64,000 nt of DNA, taken from positions 2,550,001-2,614,000 of the forward strand of contig NZ_CP021648.1 in NCBI RefSeq assembly GCF_002176815.1, read 5' to 3'. Made by a program: the position numbers and the translations under genes. Every line of letters begins with the position of its first letter. The stretch's first letter is position 1. The notes beneath the pieces are model-generated. The model made no database searches. It had not been told where the DNA came from and saw only the letters and a program-made list of their open reading frames with translations. This DNA comes from Acidovorax sp. T1 (GTDB lineage: Bacteria > Pseudomonadota > Gammaproteobacteria > Burkholderiales > Burkholderiaceae_C). This document shows positions 35,241 through 42,971 of the stretch, piece after piece.

Positions 35241-36182
35241 ATGATCGTAAGAAACTTTGAATACTTGCTTGCTTTGCACCGTGAAGGCCATTTTGGCAAC
35301 GCGGCCAAAAGCTGCAATGTTTCTCAGCCGACACTCTCCGCGGGCATTAAGCAATTGGAGGAAGACATGGGTGTCGAGATCGTGCGTCATGGCCGACGCT
35401 ATGACGGCCTCACTTCTGAAGGGATGCGCGTACTGTCTTGGGCTCAGCAGATGTATGACGACTGCAAAGGGCTGGAGCGAGAACTCTCCGCACTACGGCG
35501 AGGTATAGAGGGGCAATTCCGGCTAGGGATACTCCCAGGAACTGCCGGTGTAGCGCCCACATTAAGCATCGCCCTTGCTGAAAAAACGCCCTTACTTCAA
35601 CAATCAGTTCTGGTTTCCGGCGCTTCTTCCCTGCTACAGGCGATTCGAGAAAACAATTTGGATATCGCACTCATGCATTTGGAGGATATCCCAGGGGAAG
35701 ACTTCGATACTCACCTTCTGTACCGTGAACGCATTTTCCTTTTTCACGCCGCGAGAACACAGCAACCCCGAAGCACAACGTGGGACCATGTTCTCAATAG
35801 ACAACTCTGCGTGCTGAACTCGGCAGTACCTGAACCCATTCAAGATAGGCTGACGCAATGTACCGCACAGACTATTCGCACTGATTCAATTGACGTGCTA
35901 TCGGCACACGTGGCGACAGGAAAATATTCGGCAGTTCTTCCGCAATCTCTCGCCGGCCAACTCGCGCACATTCCAAATCTCCACGCAATCGCAATCAATG
36001 GACCAATGTCGCACTCAAATGTCGGATTCGTTGCTGGGAAAAATGCGTTCGAGGCACCGTCATCGCGTGCATTGCTCGAAATGGTGCACACCCCCGAACT
36101 CGCTGCCACGCTTCAATCCGTTATATCGATCCATCGTCGGTTCCAGCCCAAAGCAGACTCATCTCAAAGCCCCCTGAAATAG
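35241..36182 (+). CDS. LysR-family transcriptional regulator
   Basis: The product has 313 residues. The HTH lies at residues 1-60 (HFGNAAKSCNVSQPTLSAGIKQLE), followed by a helical linker and the two-lobed effector domain. It resembles LysR regulators found beside formate-dehydrogenase genes, though no fds genes are here. The next gene downstream, after ~470 bases, is the formaldehyde dehydrogenase on the same strand, a possible target. AT-richer codon use than the ICE core. Confidence 0.85.
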   Translation: MIVRNFEYLLALHREGHFGNAAKSCNVSQPTLSAGIKQLEEDMGVEIVRHGRRYDGLTSEGMRVLSWAQQMYDDCKGLERELSALRRGIEGQFRLGILPGTAGVAPTLSIALAEKTPLLQQSVLVSGASSLLQAIRENNLDIALMHLEDIPGEDFDTHLLYRERIFLFHAARTQQPRSTTWDHVLNRQLCVLNSAVPEPIQDRLTQCTAQTIRTDSIDVLSAHVATGKYSAVLPQSLAGQLAHIPNLHAIAINGPMSHSNVGFVAGKNAFEAPSSRALLEMVHTPELAATLQSVISIHRRFQPKADSSQSPLK

Positions 36183-36648
36183 CGAGTCTTGAAGAGCAAC
36201 TCTGTATTGCTTCAACCAGGCGAAGATTGCAGGCATGCCGTGTGCGCCGCTAACAGGCGCCACGTGCTGAGCAACCCATCGAAGTCCACCAGGTCCAGGG
36301 GCAACTAGGGGGACAGGAGTACCTGCTGCGTGCGGCGTCCTCATGTTTCGCTGGGTCGAGCTGACTGTTCCTAGATCAAGCTAGGAGGCGCGATGTAGCG
36401 ATGATCGTTGCCCTCTCCCGGCTAGGAGACGAGCACGGCTCGACGAGCCCGCGTAGATAGATTGTGCCTATCTGCACATAGATTATTCCAGTTTGACCAC
36501 TTCTGAGCTTGATCCGATGCTGTCAAGACCGCAGAAGGAGACGCGGCCAACGGCTAGGCAGTACCACGATCGTTCTTCTTGACAGCGGTAAGTCTCGTTT
36601 CCCACTTCGATTTAGAAGATGGAAACATTAACGCACAGAGGTGACGAA
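36183..36648. other. Regulatory/remnant region upstream of fdhA
   Basis: No gene. It holds copy 2 of the 60-bp inverted repeat (36465-36524). Further down a TTGACA occurs at 36579-36584 without a well-spaced -10, and an 18-base stretch at 36592-36609 resembles the tRNA-Gly 3' end. The ribosome site AGAGGTG precedes the fdhA ATG. Confidence 0.5.
36465..36524 (+). repeat. 60-bp inverted-repeat element, copy 2 (upstream of fdhA)
   Basis: This is the partner of 28741-28800 in inverted orientation (53/60 identical). Similarity continues weakly leftwards (GTAGATAG here, GTACATAG in copy 1). It ends 124 bases before the fdhA start. Confidence 0.9.
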
Positions 36649-37863
36649 ATGACTCCGACCGGTAACCGAATCGTGACTTTCGAGAAGCCCTTGGAAATGA
36701 AGGTCAACACCTTCAAATTTCCAGAGCTGATAACCCCTCAAGGGAAAAGCGCACCCCATGGCGCTATCCTCAAAATAGTTACCACAAATATCTGTGGCAG
36801 CGACCTTCACATTTATCGCGGTTTGTTTGCTGTTCCCAAGGGAATGACCATGGGCCATGAAATGACCGGCGAAGTGATCGAAGTGGGATCAGACGTCGAA
36901 GTCGTGAAGAAGGGCGACATCGTTTCCGTTCCCTTCAATGTGGGGTGTGGGCGTTGTTACAACTGCAAGCATATGCGCTCCGATGTATGCGAGAACACCA
37001 ACCCCGAAATCGACTGCGGAGCCTACGGGTTCAACCTCGGTGGCTGGACGGGGGGCCAAGGTGATTATCTCTTCGTACCGTATGCGGATTTCAATCTCCT
37101 TCGCTTCCCTGACAAGGATGCCGCCATGGAAAAAATCCGCGATCTGACCCTTCTCTCTGACGTACTACCCACAGCTTTCCATGGGTTCGCTGGCCCAGAC
37201 TGGCCAGCCGCACCGGCCTACGTCGTCGGCGAGAACATCCTGATCTTCGGTGCCGGGCCGGTCGGCAGAGCGGGTGCCGCCTGCGCCAGACTTCTGGGTG
37301 CAGGCGCCATCATCGTTGCCGATTACATTCAAGAGCGGCTGGACCTTCTCAAGCCACACGGCGTGGAAACCATCAACCTTTCCGACGGCGTGCCGATCGA
37401 GGAGCATCTCGAACGCATTACCGGGCACAGGGAGGTGGATCGCGTCATCGACTATGTTGGTGTGGACTGCCGCGGGTTTGGCGCGGAGGCTGACAAGATC
37501 GTGGAGAGCGCTGTTACCAACGCAATGCTCAAATATGTCCGCTTCGGCGGAATGACCAGTACGGTCGGTGTGTACTGCGCAAACCCGATCTCGAAAGACC
37601 CGAAAGCCAAGAAAGGCCATATGGATCTGGAATGGTCCAACGCCTGGATCAAGTCGCCGCGAATGTCGGCTGGTCAATCTCCGACGGCCAACTACAACCA
37701 CGCGTTAATGCGGGCGATACTGAACGATCGCATGCCTTACCTTTCGCCGATGATGAACACTAAGTTCATCAAGCTCGAAGACGCGCCCGCCGCGTACAAG
37801 GAGTTCGACGCGGGTTCTGCATACAAGTACGTCATCGACCCGCATGGTTCAGTGCGGCAGTAA
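36649..37863 (+). CDS. fdhA: Glutathione-independent formaldehyde dehydrogenase-like zinc alcohol dehydrogenase
   Basis: I chose ATG 36649 (AGAGGTG upstream), giving 404 residues; METLTH at 36619 is possible. Catalytic zinc region NICGSDLHIYRG with GHEMTGEVIEVG; structural zinc CGRCYNCKHMRSDVC; NAD site IFGAGPVGRAGAACARLLGA. Length and conserved segments (FVPYADFNLLRFPDKDAAMEKIRDLTLLSD) fit the dye-linked/NAD-bound FdhA group of Pseudomonas. It oxidises free formaldehyde to formate. It complements the glutathione pathway at 24-28 kb. Substrate range within this family varies, so the activity is inferred. Confidence 0.85.
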   Translation: MTPTGNRIVTFEKPLEMKVNTFKFPELITPQGKSAPHGAILKIVTTNICGSDLHIYRGLFAVPKGMTMGHEMTGEVIEVGSDVEVVKKGDIVSVPFNVGCGRCYNCKHMRSDVCENTNPEIDCGAYGFNLGGWTGGQGDYLFVPYADFNLLRFPDKDAAMEKIRDLTLLSDVLPTAFHGFAGPDWPAAPAYVVGENILIFGAGPVGRAGAACARLLGAGAIIVADYIQERLDLLKPHGVETINLSDGVPIEEHLERITGHREVDRVIDYVGVDCRGFGAEADKIVESAVTNAMLKYVRFGGMTSTVGVYCANPISKDPKAKKGHMDLEWSNAWIKSPRMSAGQSPTANYNHALMRAILNDRMPYLSPMMNTKFIKLEDAPAAYKEFDAGSAYKYVIDPHGSVRQ

Positions 37864-38163
37864 GCATCCGGCGCGGGCTAAGCATCAGGATGTCTCACAC
37901 TTTCTGGTGAGAGGCATTCTGGCTCCGCAGGTCCCCGGCCAGCAACTGGAGCCGGCGAATATTTTCGCCGGCATTTGCCTGCTGCCCCAAGGCGTTGTGA
38001 TTTTGACGGGCCCTGATGGCCACCCAAATTCCCCCGTCTATGGCCACCTCAAACTCCCCCACCTGAACTGATCGGGGATAGGGGTTTAACGCCGGCGTCG
38101 TCGGCACCTGTTGGCAGGACATTGATCCAGTCTTCCCCGAGGGAAGGCCAAGGAGTGAATGTC

Positions 38164-39783
38164 TTGAAGTCCAACCAACGCGCCACCATAGAGACACTGC
38201 TGGAGCGCAACACATCGCAACGCGAGATCGCCCGCATCACGGGCATCGACCGCAAGACGGTCAGGAGCTACCACCAGCGCTGGCTGGAGCAACTGCAGTC
38301 AAATTCCCCCGGGGTGGCCACCGGCTCGGCAGGTCAAATTCCCCCACCCTGGCCACCGGCTCCTGGGCCGGTGGCCACCTCCCTGTGCGAACCCTGGCGC
38401 GAGTTCATCGAAGCCCAGCTGCGGCTGAAGCGAAACGCCACGGCCATCTACCAGGACCTGGTCGACCAGCACGGCTTTGATGGCCAGTACAACTCGGTCA
38501 AACGCTTCTGTGCAAAGTTGCGGCACAAGGAGCCCGAGCAGTTCGATCGCCTGTCCTTCCTGCCCGGCGAGGAGATGCAGGTGGACTACGGCGAGGGCGC
38601 GCCCACCCGCGTGCCCGGCAGCGACCGGTACCGCAAGCCCCGCCTGTTCGTGGCCACCTTGCGGTATTCCCGTGCCAGTTTCCGGTGCGTGGTCTGGAAG
38701 TCCAGCCAGCAGATCTGGGCCGAGCTGCACGAGCGGGCCCTGCGGTACTTCGGGGGCTGCCCCCAGTACGTGGTGCTGGACAATCTGAAGGAAGGCGTCC
38801 TCAAGCCCGACCTGTACGAGCCCGATCTCAACCCGGTGTACGCCGCCGCCCTGGCGCACTACGGCGTGGTGGCCGACCCGGCGCGGGTGCGAGACCCCAA
38901 CCGCAAGGGCACGGTGGAGCATGCCATCGGCCATACCCAGGCCACGGCCTTGAAGGGCCGGCGCTTTGAGTCCATCGAGGCCCAGAACGAGTTCCTGGCG
39001 CACTGGGAGAAGAGCTGGGCATCCAAGCGCATCCACGGCACCGAGCGACGCCAGGTGCAGGCCATGTTCGAGGAAGAGCGCAGCCACCTCAAACCCCTGC
39101 CAGTGCTGGGAATGCAGTATTTCGACGAGGCGGTGCGCACCGTCTGCGACGACAGCTGTGTGCGGGTGGATCACAGCAGCTACGCCGCTCGCCCGGCGAA
39201 CATCGGCTCCAAGGTGTTGGTGCGCATCTACGCCCAGCGCATCGAGATTCGTGACATGCACACCCGTGCCTTGCTGCGCACCCACGCCAAGGCCGAGCGT
39301 CCCGGCACGGTGATTCTGCCCATGGAGGAGCGGGTGTTCAATCCGTCTCGCGAGACCCGCCTGATCCTGCGTCAGGCCGGCGAGATTGGTGAGCACGCCA
39401 GCCGGCTGTGTGAGCTGCTCTTTGCCATCGAGGGTCGTGTCGGGCAGCGCAAGCTCTGGGGCATTGTGGGACTCATGCGCCGTTACCCGGCGCACTGCAT
39501 CAATGCCGCCTGCGCCCAGGCCCTGGAGCAAGGGGTCTACAGCTACAAGCGCGTGCTGGCGCTGACCGAAGCCCTCTTTGCCCAGGCGATGGCGGCCATC
39601 GAGGCTACCTGCGGCGAAGCACCCGCCGCCGGTGCCCACGCGCTGACGCAGCAGCATGAGCTCATCCGAGACGCTGAGGAGTACAGCGATCTCTTCGCGC
39701 TCGCCGCCGCCACGGCAAACACCACCACCACCACCACCACCACCACCAACAACACCACCAACGCACCGGGAGTTCAGCCATGA
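38164..39783 (+). CDS. istA: IS21-family transposase IstA
   Basis: I chose TTG 38164, nine bases after AAGGAG; GTG 38155 is closer to it. About 539 residues. HTH near the N-terminus (TIETLLERNTSQREIARITGIDRKTVRSY), then the DDE catalytic core (MQVDYGEGAPTR; YVVLDNLKEGV; GTVEHAIGHTQ). Between them is an unusual Pro/Gly/Ser-rich linker made from two extra copies of the IS end motif. The C-terminus ends with a Thr/Asn run encoded by an ACC microsatellite. IstA performs strand transfer with IstB as helper. Confidence 0.9.
   Translation: MKSNQRATIETLLERNTSQREIARITGIDRKTVRSYHQRWLEQLQSNSPGVATGSAGQIPPPWPPAPGPVATSLCEPWREFIEAQLRLKRNATAIYQDLVDQHGFDGQYNSVKRFCAKLRHKEPEQFDRLSFLPGEEMQVDYGEGAPTRVPGSDRYRKPRLFVATLRYSRASFRCVVWKSSQQIWAELHERALRYFGGCPQYVVLDNLKEGVLKPDLYEPDLNPVYAAALAHYGVVADPARVRDPNRKGTVEHAIGHTQATALKGRRFESIEAQNEFLAHWEKSWASKRIHGTERRQVQAMFEEERSHLKPLPVLGMQYFDEAVRTVCDDSCVRVDHSSYAARPANIGSKVLVRIYAQRIEIRDMHTRALLRTHAKAERPGTVILPMEERVFNPSRETRLILRQAGEIGEHASRLCELLFAIEGRVGQRKLWGIVGLMRRYPAHCINAACAQALEQGVYSYKRVLALTEALFAQAMAAIEATCGEAPAAGAHALTQQHELIRDAEEYSDLFALAAATANTTTTTTTTTNNTTNAPGVQP
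39720..39765 (+). repeat. ACC/AAC trinucleotide microsatellite at the istA 3' end
   Basis: About 15 triplets, mainly ACC with AAC interruptions, encode a Thr8-Asn-Asn-Thr-Thr-Asn tail of IstA. Slippage here would alter only the tail length because the unit is three bases. Confidence 0.9.
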
Positions 39784-40544
39784 ACATGATCGAGATCGAA
39801 CGCGCGCTGCGCGAGCTGCGCCTGTCCGGCATCGCCGAGACCCTGTCCACCCGCGTGATGCAGGCCCAGGCCGCCCAGCAGCCTTTCCTGGAGACCTTCG
39901 CCGCCATGCTGCAAGACGAGCTGGACCGCCGGCGCTCTCGCCTGACCGAGCGCCGCTTCAAGCGCTCGGGTCTGGATGAGCGCCCCTCGCTGGCTGACTT
40001 CGACTGGCGTTTCAACCCGAAGCTGCCGCGCAGCGCCTGCTTCGAGTTGCACACCCTGAAGTTCATCGGCGAGGGGGCCAACGCGCTGATCATCGGCAAG
40101 CCGGGCACCGGCAAGAGCCATGTGGCCAAGGCCGTGGCCTACCAGGCCACGCTGCAGGGCTATGACGTGCGTTACCTGGAAGCCGACACCGAGTTCGCCC
40201 GTTACGCGCTGGCCACTACGGCAGAGCGCACCGAGCTGCTCAAGGACTGGGTCGCGCCGGACCTGCTCGTCCTCGATGACCTGTTCCTGGCCAGACGCAT
40301 CAGCGAGCATGCCGCTGAAGTCCTACAGGCCATCGTGCACCAGCGCTACAAGCTGCGCCGCGCTGTTCTCATCACGTCCAACCGCGTGGTGCAGGACTGG
40401 GGCAAATACCTCGGCGACGCCACCATGGCCAGCACCATCCTGGATCGCCTCATGCACCGCTGCGCGATGCTGGAGTTCGAGGGCAAGAGCTACCGCCTCA
40501 AGGAGGCCGCTGCACGCATCGCCATCACACCCGAGTCGTCATAA
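39780..40544 (+). CDS. istB: IS21-family helper ATPase IstB
   Basis: The product has 254 residues; the ATG overlaps the istA stop (ATGA). Walker A ALIIGKPGTGKSHVAKAV (near 98-115) and Walker B LLVLDDLFLAR (near 160) mark it as an AAA+ ATPase of the DnaA/DnaC type. Sensor region ITSNRVVQDWGKYL follows. IstB oligomers on target DNA present it to IstA. Full length and intact. Confidence 0.93.
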   Translation: MNMIEIERALRELRLSGIAETLSTRVMQAQAAQQPFLETFAAMLQDELDRRRSRLTERRFKRSGLDERPSLADFDWRFNPKLPRSACFELHTLKFIGEGANALIIGKPGTGKSHVAKAVAYQATLQGYDVRYLEADTEFARYALATTAERTELLKDWVAPDLLVLDDLFLARRISEHAAEVLQAIVHQRYKLRRAVLITSNRVVQDWGKYLGDATMASTILDRLMHRCAMLEFEGKSYRLKEAAARIAITPESS

Positions 40545-40608
40545 TCCGACCGTCCTGCCTGGGGGAATTTGGGGTGGCCAAGGGTGGGGGAATTTGACCT
40601 GGCCATCG

Positions 40609-40972
40609 GGGGACGGGGTACTTGCCTTGGCTCGGGCCAGGAGCAGAGCCTCAGCATCCGCAGGTGATGATCAACCGCAGGCGTGTTCGGGCGCCTGGTT
40701 CGCAATCGACCAAGGGTCGGACGGAGGCGATGCACGGCGTCCATTGACGTGCATGGCTGGACATAGCCTTCGTCTGATCCTGACCACCCCACGGACTTGA
40801 TCAGGCTCGCCTGGTGTTGTGCCGGCCTCGGGCCATCGCACGATCAACCCAGCCCTGGCTCATTCAGCCAGAAGTTTCCAAAGACGTGGCCGAACTCGCC
40901 GCCGCCAGAATGGCAGTCACTTCTATAGGGAGATAGCACAGTGTTGGATAAGTCGGAACGGGAGGGTGGCCT
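40609..40972. other. Gene-free stretch between IS21 and LysR gene
   Basis: No supported gene. A frame crossing the IS end on the minus strand does not look coding. The last 50 bases (AGGGAGATAGCACAGTGTTGG) lead into the LysR start and may hold its promoter and ribosome site (GGGAGG). Confidence 0.45.
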
Positions 40973-41863
40973 ATGGAGCTGCGCCATCTTCGCTGCTTCG
41001 TAGTTCTTGCTGAGGAGCTACATTTCACGCGGGCGGCTGAGCGCCTGCATATCGAACAACCACCGCTATCACGAGCCATCAAGGAACTTGAGGACGAGTT
41101 GGGCGTAGTGCTCTTCGACCGCAACCGGCGAGGAACAGTTCTGACGGCGGCGGGTGCGGTCTTCTTGCAAGATGTACGCCGTCTATTCACTGTGCTGGAA
41201 CAGGCTCGTGAAAACGCCAAGGCTGTGGCAGCGGGCTTGCGCGGTAGCCTGCGCATTGCAGTATCAGATGGAGCTATCGATCCACGGCTGTCGGCATTTC
41301 TGGCTCGTTGTCGCGCCGAGGAGCCGGAGATCGAAATACGCTTGTCAGAGGTGCCTCTGGCAGAGCAAGTGCGTGGCTTGCGTTCGGGCGACTTCATGAT
41401 CGGGTTCGCGCACACGGCCGATGTCGGCGACGGTATCGCTGCCGAAGCAATCTGGCGCGACCCGCTGGTGATTGCTGTGCCAGCTCGACACTCATTGCTC
41501 ACCTACAAGGAGGTGCCACTTCAAGAACTCCAAGGCCATCCACTTGTCCTGTGCGACCCGCAGGTATGCGAGGGCTATTGCCGCGAACTCAAGCGGCTGC
41601 TCAACACGTTGGAGCACAAGCTGAATGTTGTCGAGGAAGTATCCTCGCTCGACATGATGCTCACCTTGGTCGGCGCCGGCTACGGCATCGGCTTCATGAC
41701 GGCGACCAAGATTCCCATCTCCCAACGGCCGGATGTGGTGATCCGCCCCTTGGCGATGGATTCTGCCGTGATCACGACCTACCTGCTTCGGCCCGACGGC
41801 AGCAATTTATCGGCTTCGGTGGAGCGATTTATCGTTCGCCTACGCGACTCTTCGGACGGTTGA
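40973..41863 (+). CDS. LysR-family transcriptional regulator
   Basis: The product has 296 residues, preceded by GGGAGG. It begins MELRHLRCFVVLAEELHFTRAAERLHIEQPPLSRAIKELE, the classic LysR HTH, with a complete effector domain (residues 90-290). It is of the BenM/CatR-like group by its N-terminus. It is paralogous in its C-terminal half to the HTH-less protein at 42299 (RAEEPEI versus RAEEPEV; GAGYGIGFM versus TAGYGVGLS; TYLLRP versus TYLQRP). It may regulate ICE genes. Confidence 0.9.
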   Translation: MELRHLRCFVVLAEELHFTRAAERLHIEQPPLSRAIKELEDELGVVLFDRNRRGTVLTAAGAVFLQDVRRLFTVLEQARENAKAVAAGLRGSLRIAVSDGAIDPRLSAFLARCRAEEPEIEIRLSEVPLAEQVRGLRSGDFMIGFAHTADVGDGIAAEAIWRDPLVIAVPARHSLLTYKEVPLQELQGHPLVLCDPQVCEGYCRELKRLLNTLEHKLNVVEEVSSLDMMLTLVGAGYGIGFMTATKIPISQRPDVVIRPLAMDSAVITTYLLRPDGSNLSASVERFIVRLRDSSDG

Positions 41864-41885
41864 CGAAGCCTGGCAGGCCAGACAC

Positions 41886-42179
41886 TCAGGGATCAGTGTC
41901 GGCACGCAGATTGCGTTCGGTCGCCGTCATCAGGTCAGCCGCGCTTATTCCGAGTGCCGTAGAAATTTTCAGTATGAGCGGAAGCGTGGGCACGTGCTCA
42001 CCACGCTCGATCTTACCCATGTGAGAACGCGAAATGCTTGCCCGAGATGCGAACTCGTCTTGCGCGACTCCCTGAGCGACGCGCGCAGCGCGCACGGCCT
42101 GTCCGAAGGCTAACGCCGACTCGGATTCATACGTCGATGTGCCAGAAGGACGGCCTGGCTGAATTGTTGATTTCTGCAT
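41886..42179 (-). CDS. XRE/Cro-CI-type small regulator
   Basis: I chose ATG 42179, giving 97 residues. A complete helix-turn-helix of the XRE type covers residues 30-88 (GQAVRAARVAQGVAQDEFASRASISRSHMGKIERGEHVPTL in part). It lies tail-to-tail with the LysR gene and head-to-head with the effector-domain gene. The region upstream has direct repeats (42209-42238) that are a plausible own operator. Such single-HTH proteins repress excision or transfer genes in ICEs. Confidence 0.85.
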   Translation of the reverse strand: MQKSTIQPGRPSGTSTYESESALAFGQAVRAARVAQGVAQDEFASRASISRSHMGKIERGEHVPTLPLILKISTALGISAADLMTATERNLRADTDP

Positions 42180-42208
42180 TAGCAGAAGCGTCAAACAATC
42201 TGCCACAA

Positions 42209-42238
42209 TTAACCACGTTAAAAATAACGACGTTAAAC
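42209..42238. promoter_or_regulatory. Candidate operator for the XRE regulator
   Basis: TTAAC-CACG-TTAA forms an inverted repeat, and ACGTTAAA occurs twice 14 bases apart (42214-42236), with AATAACGACGTTAAAC between. It lies 30-60 bases upstream of the XRE ATG and 60-90 bases upstream of the divergent gene. Confidence 0.5.
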
Positions 42239-42298
42239 TTCACTCTTTCCTGCGACGCTGGTTTGCCTTTCTGGACAGATCGCTTATTGGGGGCCCTC

Positions 42299-42937
42299 AT
42301 GCATGACGCCACCAGCCAGTTTTCCCATTTCAGGCTTGCTATCGCACCTGGAGTGCCATCCTCTTGCCTCACAACGCTTCTTGCCCTACAGCGAGCGGAG
42401 GAGCCGGAAGTCACCATCGCGTTCTTTGAGACCTCAGGCGACGACCTGATGACGGGCCTTGAGGAAGGCCGCTATGACGCTGGAATGTCGCTTCGGAACA
42501 CTGGTGCTCCGGCCGTGAAAAGCCAGCCGCTCTGGGTCGAGAACATGGCCGTTGCAATGCCGCTGGGGTCCCCCTTACTTGCCCAGGCGAAAATCACGCT
42601 TGCCGAGCTTCTGGACTATCCGGTGTTTCGCTGGCCGACGGAGGCATGCCTACTGCTCGATCAGCGACTGTCTTCCCTTCCGTTGAGCCAACAGAGCATT
42701 CAGCATGTGACTTCGTTCGAGATGATGGCGCTTTGGGTCACCGCTGGCTACGGAGTGGGGCTCTCCGCGCAATCGCGCATTGAGCGTGCCCATGCGTGGG
42801 GGATCACTATGCGCCCGCTTTCAGACGGCCCCTACGAGATCGTGACATACCTGCAGCGGCCCCACGCCCAAGCCGACTCCGTTTTTCAGCGGTTCGAGCG
42901 CAGAGCGATGGAAGTTGCCAGGGCAGGCGCTGCGTAG
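42299..42937 (+). CDS. LysR effector-binding domain without HTH (free-standing)
   Basis: From ATG 42299 the product has 212 residues. It consists only of the two-lobed LysR substrate-binding domain (FRLAIAPGVPSSCLTTLLAL to QRFERRAMEVARAG). The upstream frame is open back to 42038 but overlaps the XRE gene antisense and shows no HTH. It is either an N-terminally truncated LysR gene or a true stand-alone domain. Its similarity to the C-terminal half of the LysR at 40973 and good codon use favour a functional, possibly dimer-modulating protein. Confidence 0.7.
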   Translation: MHDATSQFSHFRLAIAPGVPSSCLTTLLALQRAEEPEVTIAFFETSGDDLMTGLEEGRYDAGMSLRNTGAPAVKSQPLWVENMAVAMPLGSPLLAQAKITLAELLDYPVFRWPTEACLLLDQRLSSLPLSQQSIQHVTSFEMMALWVTAGYGVGLSAQSRIERAHAWGITMRPLSDGPYEIVTYLQRPHAQADSVFQRFERRAMEVARAGAA

Positions 42938-42971
42938 CAGGCGCCCGCGGCCATAGGTTGAAGCGCGAGTG

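Larger units (their letters stand above)
38013..40608 (+). mobile_element. IS21-family insertion sequence
   Basis: It contains istA and istB with overlapping frames and imperfect terminal repeats. The left end begins TGATGGCCACCCAAATTCCCCC-like and the right end, read inward, begins CGATGGCC and contains GGTCAAATTCCCCC. Each end has two copies of a GGCCA(n)CAAATTCCCCC unit, as expected of the multiple terminal repeats of IS21 elements. Ends are placed to within a few bases; no target duplication could be confirmed. Both genes look intact. Confidence 0.88.

Noticed and set aside
39720..39765. Short array that might suggest a CRISPR or other spacer array
   Set aside because: It is a plain trinucleotide microsatellite inside istA; no CRISPR array was seen anywhere in the window.
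42038..42298. Possible N-terminal HTH for the LysR effector-domain protein
   Set aside because: The in-frame translation (Arg/Thr-rich, antisense to the XRE gene) does not resemble a LysR helix-turn-helix, so the gene was started at 42299.
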